Both the position numbers and the translations under genes were made by a program. From the NCBI RefSeq assembly GCF_900091955.1, contig NZ_FMDF01000152.1, positions 48,014 to 112,013 of the forward strand: a DNA stretch of 64,000 nt, given 5' to 3'. Positions 50,959 to 60,068 of the stretch are shown here, piece by piece (within the stretch, counting starts at the first letter, position 1; each line of letters begins with the position of its first letter). This DNA comes from Streptomyces sp. Ncost-T10-10d. GTDB lineage: Bacteria > Actinomycetota > Actinomycetes > Streptomycetales > Streptomycetaceae. Below the pieces are notes generated by a model, which saw nothing but the letters and a program-made list of their open reading frames with translations, did not search any database and was not told the origin of the DNA.

Positions 50959-51897
50959 ATGACCACGCCTCCGCACTTCGCGTCGACACGTGACTACGTA
51001 CTGCATCTTGAGGATCTCGGCTTCTGGCAGCCGTACATCGCCGAGATCTTGAAACGCCACGGTCTGTCCGTCCCGGGCGAGGAAGCGGTGTCCGGCACCG
51101 GCGGAACGTTTCCCACTTACATCTACGGCGATATCGTGGTGAAGCTGTTCGGTCGCCTGCCCTCGTGGCGCGGGGGCCACGTCGCTGAGCGCGCGGCACA
51201 GAATCTGCTGGCCACAGACTCGGCCATCGCCGCACCCAGGCTGCTCGGTGAAGGTCGGCTGTTCGACGATCCGGCTGATCCGTGGCCGTATTTGATTACC
51301 ACGCGGATGCCCGGGGTCTCTCTGGAGAGCACCACTGAGGTGACGGCGGAACAACGGCTGGAGATCGCTCGGGAACTGGGACGTCAGGTCCGGCGGGTGC
51401 ATGATCTCAGCCCTTCCGGCATCGTCAGCGATCTCGACCTGCCGGCGCTCGACGTGACAGCGGCCTGCGCGCGGAGTTCGCTACCGGCGCACCTGGTGGC
51501 GCAGGTCGAGACCTATCTCCATGAACTCCGGCCTTTCGACCGTGTGGTCGTGCACGGTGATCTGACAGCGCGTCATACCTTCCTTGACGGCGGCCGATTC
51601 GCCGGAATCATCGACTGGGGCGACACCATGGTGACCGACCGGCACTACGAACTCTGTCAGGTGCACCGCGACGTCTTCCGCTGCGACAAGACATTGCTGC
51701 GGGCCTTCCTGGATGCCGGCGAATGGCCGGTGGAGAAGGACTTCGCGCGCCAAGCGATGGGTCTCGCCCTGCATCGCCAGGCGCGCGGCGTCGCCCAGCA
51801 TCACACTATGGACGTCTTTGAGCCGGTAGCGGCGCTTCTCCCGCTGCAAGACATCGCGACACTGGGCGACTTGGCTGCGGAACTCTTCGGAGTCTGA
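50959..51897 (+). CDS. APH-family small-molecule kinase (HGD-x4-H variant)
   Basis: A 312-residue APH-fold protein. ATP-binding region FPTYIYGDIVVKLFGRLPSW (Lys), linker PWPYLITTRMPGVSLES, catalytic loop VVVHGDLTARHTFLDGGRF, then GIIDWGDTMVTDRHYELCQVHRDVF. In the Brenner motif the Mg-binding Asn of classical APH enzymes is His (HGD-LTAR-H), a variant seen in some actinobacterial APH-like proteins. Substrate unknown. ATG 50959 is the first start compatible with homology; the in-frame extension upstream lacks family resemblance. Monocistronic, convergent with the ABC operon. Confidence 0.85.
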   Translation: MTTPPHFASTRDYVLHLEDLGFWQPYIAEILKRHGLSVPGEEAVSGTGGTFPTYIYGDIVVKLFGRLPSWRGGHVAERAAQNLLATDSAIAAPRLLGEGRLFDDPADPWPYLITTRMPGVSLESTTEVTAEQRLEIARELGRQVRRVHDLSPSGIVSDLDLPALDVTAACARSSLPAHLVAQVETYLHELRPFDRVVVHGDLTARHTFLDGGRFAGIIDWGDTMVTDRHYELCQVHRDVFRCDKTLLRAFLDAGEWPVEKDFARQAMGLALHRQARGVAQHHTMDVFEPVAALLPLQDIATLGDLAAELFGV

Positions 51898-51977
51898 GTC
51901 GATCTCTATCGTGCGCGGACCGGGCGCAGGGTGGCGAGTGACGAGTCCTGCGTCACCCGTTGCCCTCGGTCAGCGGC

Positions 51978-52805
51978 TCAGGCCATGGCGGCCCGGGCAT
52001 TGACCGCATCCGCCGGATTCCAGCCGGCTCGTGGCACCGAGGCCAGCAGCAGCCGGGTGTACGGGTCCTGCGGACCGGCCAGCACCTCGGCCGTCGGTCC
52101 TTGCTCCACCACCGTTCCGCGGCGCATCACCAAGACCTCGTCCGTGATGTGGTGGACGACCGCCAGGTCGTGGCTGACGAAGACGAGAGCCACCCCGGTG
52201 TCCCGTCGGATCTCGCTCAGGAGCTGAAGGATCTGCGCCTGGATGGAGACGTCCAGCGCGGCCACTGCCTCGTCGAGGACCAATACCTTCGGGTCGACCG
52301 CCAGCGCCCGTGCGATGGCCAGCCGCTGCCGCTGGCCGCCGGAAAGACCGTGTGGCCTGGCTTCCGCCTCCCGGGTGCCGAGTCCCACCTGGTCGAGCAG
52401 CTCGTCGGCCACGGTCTTCTCCCGGCCGTGCAGACGCAGAGCCGTGGTGAGGCACTGGCGGGCGGTGAGGCGGGGGTCCAGGGAGACATACGGATCCTGG
52501 AAGACCATCTGGATCTCCCGGGCCCGTGCCAGCCGCGCATCCCGGCCGCGCGGGGTGCGCAAGGCGCGGGGTTGTCCGGAGACGGAGACGCTGCCCGCAT
52601 CCGGACGTACGAGACCTACCAGCATCCGGGCCACGGTTGTCTTGCCGGACCCGGACTCGCCGACGATTCCGAGTGAGCCGCCCGGCGGGACGGTGAAGGT
52701 GATGCCGTGGGCAGCGGTGAGGCGGCCTCCGCCGGGCAGCCCGTATGTCTTGCGCAGTCCGGCCACGGCCAGCAGTGGCGCGGCCTCCGGCGTTGCGGTG
52801 GTCAT
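51978..52805 (-). CDS. Dipeptide/oligopeptide-type ABC transporter ATP-binding protein (DppF/OppF-like)
   Basis: A 275-residue ATPase: Walker A GESGSGKTTVARMLVG, signature GLSGGQRQRLAIARAL, Walker B KVLVLDEAVAALDVSIQ, H-loop LVFVSHDLAVVHH. The ending HITDEVLVMRRGTVVEQGPTAEVLAGPQDPYTRLLLASV is typical of the DppF subfamily. Note the VLDEAVAALD (Ser to Ala) variation of the usual DEAVSALD. ATG overlaps the DppD-like stop by 4 bp. Last gene of the six-gene minus-strand operon. Confidence 0.93.
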   Translation of the reverse strand: MTTATPEAAPLLAVAGLRKTYGLPGGGRLTAAHGITFTVPPGGSLGIVGESGSGKTTVARMLVGLVRPDAGSVSVSGQPRALRTPRGRDARLARAREIQMVFQDPYVSLDPRLTARQCLTTALRLHGREKTVADELLDQVGLGTREAEARPHGLSGGQRQRLAIARALAVDPKVLVLDEAVAALDVSIQAQILQLLSEIRRDTGVALVFVSHDLAVVHHITDEVLVMRRGTVVEQGPTAEVLAGPQDPYTRLLLASVPRAGWNPADAVNARAAMA

Positions 52806-53785
52806 CGGTCACTCCTCTTCTCAGTGTCCGGACCCGTCAGCACGGGCAGGCGGCGGCAGGTCGCGGTGCCCTCGCCGTCCAGCTGCACCGGCTCGGGCCG
52901 CCAGGCCGAACACTCCGGTTCGGCATGTGGGCAGCGGTCGGTGAACTCGCAGCCGCCGAACGCGTCCGCGAGCGACGGCGGGCGCCCCGGGATCGGGAGG
53001 ATATTCCGTTGCCCCTCGCCAAGCGTCGGAGAGCAGGCCAGCAGTCCCTTCGTATACGGGTGACGGGGCCGGTCGAAGAGGATGCCGGCGGGCTGCTCCT
53101 CGACGACCCGGCCCGCGTACATCACGTACACCCGGTCGCAGTACGCAGCGGCCAGTTGGAGATCGTGTGTGATGAACAGAAGCCCCAGGTTCCGATCGGC
53201 CCGCAGGGTGCGCAGGAGTGCGAGGATCTCGGCCTGGGTGGTGACGTCCAGGGCGCTGGTCGCCTCGTCGGCGAGGAGCAGCCTGGGCTCGGCGGCCAGC
53301 GCACCCGCGATGACGACGCGCTGGAGCATGCCGCCTGAGAGCTCGTGCGGGCGTTGACGGAACCGGCGCTCCGGGTCGGAGAGGCCGACCTTGCCGAGGA
53401 GTTCGACAGCTCGGGTGCGGGCTGCCTTCTTGTCGAGTCCGGTCCCCGTCAGCCGTTCGACCAGGAAGTCGCCGATGCGGCGGACCGGGTTGAGAGCGGA
53501 GCGCGGATCCTGGTGGACCATCGCGACCGTACGGGCCCGGTGCCGGCGCAGGGCGTCCCCGGCCAGCGCGAGAACGTCCGTGCCGTCGACACGTACCGAA
53601 CCGGAGACGGCCGTGCGGTCGGGCAGCGTACGCAGGGCTGCCTTGGCGGTCGTCGACTTGCCCGAGCCGGACTCGCCGACCAGGCCGACCACTTCGCCGC
53701 TTGCCACCCGCAGGGAGACATTGTTGAGGACGGGCCGGGCGGTGCCGGGGAGTTCCAGAGTGAGGTTTGCGATGTCGAGGAGCAT
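52802..53785 (-). CDS. Dipeptide/oligopeptide-type ABC transporter ATP-binding protein (DppD/OppD-like)
   Basis: A 327-residue ATPase: Walker A GESGSGKSTTAKAALR, signature ELSGGMLQRVVIAGAL, Walker B RLLLADEATSALDVTTQ. The C-terminal OppD/F extension carries a cysteine cluster (CEFTDRCPHAEPEC...TATC) that in this subfamily can bind an Fe-S or metal centre. AGGAGGTAAGCCGC precedes ATG 53785. It works with the DppF-like partner; the genes overlap by 4 bp. Confidence 0.94.
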   Translation of the reverse strand: MLLDIANLTLELPGTARPVLNNVSLRVASGEVVGLVGESGSGKSTTAKAALRTLPDRTAVSGSVRVDGTDVLALAGDALRRHRARTVAMVHQDPRSALNPVRRIGDFLVERLTGTGLDKKAARTRAVELLGKVGLSDPERRFRQRPHELSGGMLQRVVIAGALAAEPRLLLADEATSALDVTTQAEILALLRTLRADRNLGLLFITHDLQLAAAYCDRVYVMYAGRVVEEQPAGILFDRPRHPYTKGLLACSPTLGEGQRNILPIPGRPPSLADAFGGCEFTDRCPHAEPECSAWRPEPVQLDGEGTATCRRLPVLTGPDTEKRSDR

Positions 53786-53790
53786 GCGGC

Positions 53791-54642
53791 TTACCTCCTG
53801 CTGCCGAGTCGGTCGGCGGCCCAGACCCCGACGACGTTGAAGGACACCACGACGAGGGCGATGGCGAAACCGGGCACCAGGGCCGGCAGCAGCGCGCCCT
53901 GGACGACGGCTGCCTGCCCCTCCTGCACCATCAGACCCCAGTCGGAGCTGGGCGGCTGGGCGCCGAAGCCCAGATAGGAGAGCGTGGCCAGGGACATCAG
54001 GGCCTCGCCGAACAGCACGACCAGATAGCCGGTGATCGAACGGCCGAGGTTGGGGACGAGGTAGCGGACGCAGATCCGGGCTCCGCCCATGCCCTGGACA
54101 CCATAGGCGTCGATGTAGGGCTTGCGGCGTTCGGAGAGTGCCACCGAGCGGGTGTACTTGGCGACGGTCGGTGTGTAGGCGAGACCGAGCGCGAGCACGG
54201 AGGTCGTCATTCCGGTGCCGAAGACGGCGATGATCAGAACGGTGAACAGCAACCCTGGAAAGGCGTACATGACGTCGGTGAGGCGGGAGACCACCGTGTC
54301 GACCCAGCCGCCGCGCCATGCGGCGAGTGTGCCGAGGGTGACGCCGAGGACGGCGGCGATGGCCAGCAGGAGGATCGGGGCGACAAGGCTGGTGCGGGCC
54401 CCGTACAGCACCCGCGAGAGGAGGTCCTGTCCGGAGGAGTCGGTGCCGAGCAGATGTTCCGGGCCGGTGCCGACCAGGGATGCGGAGAGGTCGATGGCAT
54501 CGGGGGCGTACGGAGCGAGAAGCGGTGCGAGGAGCGCCGCCAGGACGACCACGACGAGCGTCCCGCCGGCGATCACCACACCCACCGGGCGCCGGTCCTT
54601 CCCGGTCTTCGGCCTGACGCGATCAAGGGTGAGTGCGCTCAT
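53791..54642 (-). CDS. Dipeptide-type ABC permease (DppC-like)
   Basis: A 283-residue permease with ~6 membrane segments, N-terminal LLAPLLAPYAPDAIDLSASL, the conserved HLLGTDSSGQDLLSRVLYGARTSL stretch of OppC/DppC, and the EAA loop YIDAYGVQGMGGARICVRYLVPN. ATG 54642 overlaps the DppB-like stop by 4 bp. With the DppB-like protein it forms the membrane pore. Confidence 0.93.
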   Translation of the reverse strand: MSALTLDRVRPKTGKDRRPVGVVIAGGTLVVVVLAALLAPLLAPYAPDAIDLSASLVGTGPEHLLGTDSSGQDLLSRVLYGARTSLVAPILLLAIAAVLGVTLGTLAAWRGGWVDTVVSRLTDVMYAFPGLLFTVLIIAVFGTGMTTSVLALGLAYTPTVAKYTRSVALSERRKPYIDAYGVQGMGGARICVRYLVPNLGRSITGYLVVLFGEALMSLATLSYLGFGAQPPSSDWGLMVQEGQAAVVQGALLPALVPGFAIALVVVSFNVVGVWAADRLGSRR

Positions 54643-55586
54643 GCGGAGGCCTCCTTCACCCGCGGGTCGAGCAGCGGATGCACCAGGTCGACGAGGGTGG
54701 TCACGACGATGTATCCGGTGACCATGAGCAGGAGTACCGCCTGCGCGACGGGGAAGTCGTGCGTGTTGATCGCGCCGACGAGCAGCGAGCCGATGCCGCT
54801 GATTCCGAAAGCGGTCTCCACGACGACCGTGCCGGCCAGCATCCCCGCCATGACCAGGCCGCACATGGTGACGATCGGGCCGAGCGCGTTGCGCAGCACG
54901 TGCCGGACCACGATCTCCCTCTCGCGGATGCCGGACGCGCGGGCGACCTCGACATGGTCGGCCGCGCCCGCATCGACCATCGACTGCCTGGTCACACGGC
55001 TGATCAGGGCGAGCGCGCCGAGTGCCAGGGACAGGGCGGGCAGTGTCAGATGGTGCACGGTGCCCGCGAACCCCTCGCCGCTGCCGGTCACCGGGAACCA
55101 GCCGAGCTGTACACCGAAGACCGCGACCAGGGCGATGGCGGAGACGAAGGACGGCACGGAGGCAGCCAGGGTCGTCCCGCCGACGACCGTCGAGTCGATC
55201 CAGGTGCCGCGGCGGACGGCGGCGAGCACGCCGGCGCCGACCCCGAGGACGACGAAGAGCACGGTCGCGTACGCCACGAGGGTGAGCGTCGTCGGGAAGC
55301 GGGCGGCCAGGAGATCGGCGACCTGGTCGCTGTACTTGAAGGAGCGGCCGAGGTCGAGTTGGAGGCAGTCGCCGAGCCAGCGCCCGTACTGCACGACGAG
55401 GGGCTCGTCGAGGTGGTACTGGGCCCTGACCAGTTCCAGCTTTTCCGGGGAGAGCTTGTCGCGACCACCGGCAAGGAAGACGGCGGGGTCGCCGGGCGCC
55501 GCGTACACGGCGGCGAAGATGACGAAGGAGGCGGCGAGGAGTGTGGCCAGCAGTCCGGCCAGCCGCCGGGAGATCCGGGCGAGCAT
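54639..55586 (-). CDS. Dipeptide-type ABC permease (DppB-like)
   Basis: A 315-residue permease: MLARISRRLAGLLATLLAAS, early VYAAPGDPAVF (the GDP motif of DppB), LHHLTLPALSLALGALALISRVTRQSMVDAG-type region, EAA loop VEVARASGIREREIVVRHVLRNALGP, and the C-terminal LLLMVTGYIVVTTLVDLVHPLLDPRVK. It starts 6 bp after the binding-protein stop. Confidence 0.93.
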   Translation of the reverse strand: MLARISRRLAGLLATLLAASFVIFAAVYAAPGDPAVFLAGGRDKLSPEKLELVRAQYHLDEPLVVQYGRWLGDCLQLDLGRSFKYSDQVADLLAARFPTTLTLVAYATVLFVVLGVGAGVLAAVRRGTWIDSTVVGGTTLAASVPSFVSAIALVAVFGVQLGWFPVTGSGEGFAGTVHHLTLPALSLALGALALISRVTRQSMVDAGAADHVEVARASGIREREIVVRHVLRNALGPIVTMCGLVMAGMLAGTVVVETAFGISGIGSLLVGAINTHDFPVAQAVLLLMVTGYIVVTTLVDLVHPLLDPRVKEASA

Positions 55587-55592
55587 GCGCGT

Positions 55593-57248
55593 TCAGCCCT
55601 TCTTCGAGCCGAGTTCGGCGGCCCACGGGTAGTAGAGGTAGGCCATGGAGGCGGGCGGCCCGGTCAGTTTCTCGTTGAGGACGAGGACGGAAGGCACCTG
55701 GGCGACCGAGATCCAGATGGCGGCGTCGGTGAACGTCTTCTGGATGTCGACCGTGAGCTTCGCGCGCTCGGCGTCGTCGAGCGTGGAGAGCGCCTTCTTC
55801 ACCTTGGCGTCGTACGCGGCGTCCTTGAAGCCCACCCAGTTGTTGGAGGAGTCGGAGAGTGCGTTGTCGTAGAAGCCCATGGGATCGGCCTTGGAGATGT
55901 ACCAGTCACCGACCAGCACATCGATGTCGGCACGGGCCTGCGCATCGCTGTAGAACTGCTCGAACTGCGAGGTCGGCACCGTCTTGATCTGCCCCTTGAG
56001 CCCGATCCGCTGGAGCGCGGCGCGCACGGCATTGGCGACGACGGTACGGCCCTGGCCGGCGTCAGTGCCGATCACTACCGGCTCGGTGGGATCGGCGCCC
56101 GCCTCCTTCACCAGGGCCTTGGCTGCGGCGAGATCCTCGGCGGTCGGGGCCGCGGGGGCGTAGGCGACGGCCTTCTGGGCGGCCTCGAAGACGGGCTTCT
56201 CATAGCCCCAGGCGCCGGAGCCGACGGGGGTGCCCCAGGGCTGGACCATGCCGCCGTAGCCGGATGCGGCGATGCCCTTGCGGTCCAGCGCGAGCGAGAG
56301 CGCCCGGCGGATCTTCGGGTCCTTCAGTCCGCCGCGCTCGGTCGGGATGAGGACGAGGGAGGCGGTGGAGGGACCGTAGTGCTGCTCGACGCCCTCCTTG
56401 CCCTGGAGAGCCGCCGCTGTGTTGGGCGATTCGGCGTAGGCACCGTCGGCGGCGCCGGTCGTCAGGGCGTTGACGAGGGCGCTGTCGGCGGCCCAGCGGA
56501 AGGTGACCCGCTTCGTCAGAGGCTTCTTGCCCCAGTATGCGTCGTAGCGCTCGATGGTGATCGAGTCGCCGGACTTCCAACTGCTCAGTCTGTACGGGCC
56601 GGTGCAGGCGTCGGGTTGTCCCGGCGTACCGAAGTCCTTGCCCGCCTTCTCGACCTGCTCCTTGTTCCAGACGATGCCCGCGTCACCGGCGAGTGCCTTG
56701 AAGAACATGGCGTCCGGCGCCTTGAAAGTGATGGTGATCCGGCGGTCGCCGGTCTTCTGCATCGCGGCGATGTTGCCGAACTCGTCGCCCTGCTCCATGT
56801 CCGGGTCGGCGTGCCGCTTCAGGCTCCACAGCACGTCGTCGGCGGTCATCGGGGTGCCGTCGTGGAAGGTGACATCGGAGCGCAGGGTCAGTACGAGGGT
56901 TTTGTCGTCAGGGGTTTCGGCCTTCTCGGCGAGGAAGGGCTTCGTCGACATGTCCGGCTGGAGCTGGTACAGCCGTTCGCAGACGTTGGTGAGGACGACG
57001 CGGCCCGCGCTCGAGCCCTGGGTGTCCAGGTCGAGCGAGTCCGGCTCGTCCTCCAGGAGCCAGTTGGCGTTGGCGAGTTCACCGGTGGCCGGGGTGGTGG
57101 TCGGGGTGAGGGCGAGCGTGGCCGCGTCGGCGGTCCGGGAGCCGCCTGCAGTGTTCTGGGTTGCTCCGCTACAGCCTGCGGTTGCGACGATCGTCGCCGC
57201 GACGAGGCCCGCGGCCAGGGCCGTCCTTCTTGAGGAGGTGTGGGTCAT
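55593..57248 (-). CDS. ABC transporter substrate-binding lipoprotein (SBP family 5)
   Basis: A 551-residue extracellular binding protein of the peptide/nickel/opine class. Lipobox ATAGC with Cys26. Family 5 signature ERLYQLQPDMSTKPFLAEKAETPDDKTLVLTLRSDVTFHDGTPMTADDVLWSLKR; later KIRRALSLALDRKGI and QPWGTPVGSG. ATG 57248 is taken (an in-frame GTG sits one codon upstream; AGGA precedes both). It binds the substrate for the downstream permeases. The adjacent C45 hydrolase suggests an acylated amino acid, peptide or amide. Confidence 0.93.
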   Translation of the reverse strand: MTHTSSRRTALAAGLVAATIVATAGCSGATQNTAGGSRTADAATLALTPTTTPATGELANANWLLEDEPDSLDLDTQGSSAGRVVLTNVCERLYQLQPDMSTKPFLAEKAETPDDKTLVLTLRSDVTFHDGTPMTADDVLWSLKRHADPDMEQGDEFGNIAAMQKTGDRRITITFKAPDAMFFKALAGDAGIVWNKEQVEKAGKDFGTPGQPDACTGPYRLSSWKSGDSITIERYDAYWGKKPLTKRVTFRWAADSALVNALTTGAADGAYAESPNTAAALQGKEGVEQHYGPSTASLVLIPTERGGLKDPKIRRALSLALDRKGIAASGYGGMVQPWGTPVGSGAWGYEKPVFEAAQKAVAYAPAAPTAEDLAAAKALVKEAGADPTEPVVIGTDAGQGRTVVANAVRAALQRIGLKGQIKTVPTSQFEQFYSDAQARADIDVLVGDWYISKADPMGFYDNALSDSSNNWVGFKDAAYDAKVKKALSTLDDAERAKLTVDIQKTFTDAAIWISVAQVPSVLVLNEKLTGPPASMAYLYYPWAAELGSKKG

Positions 57249-57261
57249 CACTGAATTCCTG

Positions 57262-58446
57262 TCAGTCCTGGCCGTACGGGCCGTCGTAGAGGTTCCAGGG
57301 AAGGTGCTGGTACTCGCGGTCGCAGGGGGTGCCCGCGGTCACGTGATAGTCACCGGAGGTGAGGTCGGCCAGGGAGGAGACGAGGGTGGTCCACCGCTCG
57401 ATCTCCGGCCGGCGCGGGTCGGGGTGGGTGCACAGGGATTCGGGGTGGCCGAGGTGATCCGACATCGCCTGACGGATGATCTTGCGCGACTCGTCGGGGC
57501 CGGCGGAGCCGCGCAGCGCTTTCAGTCCTTCCGCGGCCCGGGGGACGCGGACCAGGGAATCGGACGACATCGGCCGGTAGCCGGCGGCGGCCAGCGGGGC
57601 GGGAATGCCTGCCTGGTAGTGGTTGCCGTGCACCAGCAGGCCATCGGTCGGATACATCCAGCCGTGCCCGGCCGGGGTGGTCTCCAGGTCGATGGCGAAG
57701 CCCTCACGACAGGTGAGCAGGGCATTGCTGGCGATATGGGCCCGGGTTCGGCAGAGCACGTCGAGGGCGTCGGTGATGTTGCTCTGGTCCAGGACACTTC
57801 GGCGTACGACGGTCTGGGGCAGCCCGATCGCATCGCTGAATCGGCCGCCGAGGCCGTTGGCGTTGAAGGCGAGCCCGGCGGAGTTGGCGCCCTGGCGGCC
57901 GATCTGTCCGGCCTCGACCTGCATGATCAGGGTCGGCTTGGGGGGTTGGACAATCCTGATCATGATGACGGTGTCGGCGACGCCGGCCCGCCAGTCCCAG
58001 TTCTGCCCGGCGTAGACGTGCCCGTCGCCACTGGCCTCGCCGTGGACGGCGAAGGAGGTGCAGCCCTCGGCAGGTTCTTCCTCGCTTGCTCGCCCGTCGG
58101 CTTCCATCTGTGCGAAGGACTTGTCGTAGATGACCTCACCGCGGGCGTTCAGGGCGAGGATGTCCAACAGGCCGACCCCGGCGCCGTCCGCGATGCCCTG
58201 CATCTCGTCGACGAGGTGGGGGGCGTAGCTGCGTACTGGCTCCAGCCAGTGGGCGGCCCGGGCGGTAACCCGGTCCCAGAGCAAACCTGCGGACTGCCCG
58301 AAGGCCTCCTCGTAGTAGCCGAGCGCGGCATGCAATTGGGGCCGCACGGCCTCGCCGTACTGGCGCCCGCGCTGGAGCGGGCTGCCGGAGATCTCGATGA
58401 CCGGGAGGACCCGGGCGGGCCCGGGGTCCGTGGGGCGGGGTGCCAT
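57262..58446 (-). CDS. C45-family autoproteolytic amidohydrolase / acyltransferase (Ntn fold)
   Basis: A 394-residue protein of the penicillin acyl-coenzyme A:6-APA acyltransferase-like (peptidase C45) class. The predicted self-cleavage and nucleophile site is Gly128-Cys129 in PAEGCTSFAVHGE. Surrounding Ntn features: GQNWDW (residues after a strand), TLIMQVEAGQIGRQGANSAGLAFNANGLG, and the C-terminal HHPDPRRP-like CTHPDPRRPEIERWTT. Members hydrolyse or transfer acyl groups on amide bonds. No signal peptide is visible, so action is cytoplasmic. ATG 58446 with GAGGAGAAGC; 13 bp before the binding-protein gene, so it is first in the operon. The likely role is cleaving the imported compound. Confidence 0.85.
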   Translation of the reverse strand: MAPRPTDPGPARVLPVIEISGSPLQRGRQYGEAVRPQLHAALGYYEEAFGQSAGLLWDRVTARAAHWLEPVRSYAPHLVDEMQGIADGAGVGLLDILALNARGEVIYDKSFAQMEADGRASEEEPAEGCTSFAVHGEASGDGHVYAGQNWDWRAGVADTVIMIRIVQPPKPTLIMQVEAGQIGRQGANSAGLAFNANGLGGRFSDAIGLPQTVVRRSVLDQSNITDALDVLCRTRAHIASNALLTCREGFAIDLETTPAGHGWMYPTDGLLVHGNHYQAGIPAPLAAAGYRPMSSDSLVRVPRAAEGLKALRGSAGPDESRKIIRQAMSDHLGHPESLCTHPDPRRPEIERWTTLVSSLADLTSGDYHVTAGTPCDREYQHLPWNLYDGPYGQD

Positions 58447-58516
58447 GCTTCTCCTCGCTCTGGAATGCACTCCGAACGACGCCGAAGGACCACGACAATC
58501 CTGTAACGTCGATTTC

Positions 58517-58542
58517 AGAATGCGTTCCGTCTGGAACGTTCT
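58517..58542. promoter_or_regulatory. Palindromic operator candidate for the RpiR regulator
   Basis: AGAATGCGTTCC-GTCT-GGAACGTTCT: the inner GTTCC/GGAAC arms are perfect and the outer AGAA/TTCT also pair. It sits in the 131-bp divergent region. A related half, GGAATGCACTCC, occurs at ~58460, and TAACGTCG is directly repeated at 58504 and 58555. Confidence 0.6.
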
Positions 58543-58577
58543 GCCCAGGAACAGTAACGTCGGTCACACGGAAGTCA

Positions 58578-59477
58578 ATGGTTGTAATGGAAATTCCAGA
58601 GAACGGGACCGGAGTGACTCGGCTGCGCGCTGCGATTCGCGATCAATGGGAGGGTCTGTCTGCATCTGAGCGGGCCGTTGCACAGCACTTGGTCAGCGCC
58701 CCTGTCGAGCAGCTGCTCTTCGCCAGCGCTCAGGAGTTGGGGGCCGCCAGCTCCACCAGCAACGCCACCGTCGTACGAGCGCTGCAACGCCTCGGGTACG
58801 CGGGACTGCCCGCCCTGAAACGTGAGCTCGCCAACGACTTCACCGCGGCCGTCGCCCCCGAGGAGCGCCTCAAGCAGCGCATCGCGCATGTGGGCCAGGA
58901 CCTGGAGTCCATCTGGGCCGATGTCTTCGACGAGGCCCAGGACCGCATCGATCACACCAGGCGCCTCACCGAAACGGACGCATTGAAGCGCTCGGTGACC
59001 GCCCTCGCCGAGGCGCGCGAGGTGTTCTGTTACGGAATCGCCGCCTCCGAACCGGGCGCCCGCCACCTGGCGTTGGCGCTCGGCCGGATCGGCCGCCGGG
59101 CCCGCTTCGTCTCCGAGACGGGTTTCGCCCTCGCGGACCAGTTGCTGGCTCTGGAGCAGGGCGACAGCGTGGTGATCTTCCAGCCGGGCCGCCGGCTGGT
59201 GGAGCTGACCGTCATGATGGAGCGGGCTCGTGCGGTCGGCGCCAAGGTCGTACTCGTGACGGACGAACTGGGCGAGGCGTATGCGGATCGTGTGGAGGCG
59301 GTCCTGACCGCGCCACACACCCCGACCGGGATCACAGCGGAATCGCTGACGGGGCTGCTCGTAGCGGACGCACTGCTGCTTGCGCTGGCCACGCTCGACG
59401 AGACCCGAGCGGTGGAATCCTCGCACCAGCTCACCGCGTTGCGTGAGCAGTTGCTGGATCCCAAGCGGCGACTCTGA
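58578..59477 (+). CDS. MurR/RpiR-family transcriptional regulator
   Basis: A 299-residue regulator. N-terminal HTH_6 domain (LRAAIRDQWEGLSASERAVAQHLVSAPVEQLLFASAQELGAASSTSNATVVRALQRLGYAGLPALKREL). C-terminal SIS domain (~125-270; FCYGIAASEPGARHLALALGRIGRRARFVSE, SVVIFQPGRRLVELTVMMERARAVGAKVVLVTD). RpiR proteins usually sense phosphosugars; here the divergent partners are a C45 hydrolase and a peptide-type transporter. ATG 58578 follows GGAAG; ATG 58587 is an alternative. Confidence 0.9.
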   Translation: MVVMEIPENGTGVTRLRAAIRDQWEGLSASERAVAQHLVSAPVEQLLFASAQELGAASSTSNATVVRALQRLGYAGLPALKRELANDFTAAVAPEERLKQRIAHVGQDLESIWADVFDEAQDRIDHTRRLTETDALKRSVTALAEAREVFCYGIAASEPGARHLALALGRIGRRARFVSETGFALADQLLALEQGDSVVIFQPGRRLVELTVMMERARAVGAKVVLVTDELGEAYADRVEAVLTAPHTPTGITAESLTGLLVADALLLALATLDETRAVESSHQLTALREQLLDPKRRL

Positions 59478-60068
59478 GGCGGCCCGAGGGCGCTGTGCTG
59501 CTTGACCTCGACGACGGGGGAGGGCCTGCGCCGGGCAACAGTATCTTCCTCTCGCGCGTTCGGCGGCGGTGATTCGGCCACCGCCGGAAGCGGGCCTGTG
59601 TGAAGCCGCATCGGCAGCCTCGTGACTCTGCCCACTCACACCGGCTCAGCTCACAACACCTCACACATGCACCGACGAGCGGCGGGCGCAGGGGCGGGCC
59701 GAGGATGCCGGGGATGGCGGTGACATCGATCGTGGGGCGACCCGGGGCCGAGAGTCGAGTGGTCGACTCCGGTGCCAGGCAGCGGGCGCTGCCCCGAGCT
59801 TGCGGATGCCGGTAGGAGTCGTGAGAACGATGTCCTCGGTCGGCGGCAGGGCGCGTCCGGCGGTGTCCGGGTCGTCGCCGTGATGGTCGTGGCTGAGCAG
59901 ACAGGTGTCGTGCGGGGTACGTCAGCGGCGGACATGGCGGGACCGGAAGCACGCGTGTCTCTGTCATGGGACCCCATCGTTCTTTTTTGGGGCATTCGTC
60001 GAGCTGTCTGTGAGGCGTGTCCGCACGGACGGCGGCTGCGTCGGCTGTTCCTCGGGCCCGGGATCGGC
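59478..60068. other. Gene-free stretch
   Basis: 591 bp between the RpiR and reductase stops. Short frames on both strands show no family and no ribosome-binding site. It is probably decayed or non-coding. Confidence 0.5.

Noticed and set aside
54633..57233. 866-codon plus-strand frame opposite the ABC genes
   Set aside because: Antisense shadow; the minus strand encodes a lipoprotein and permease with family signatures.
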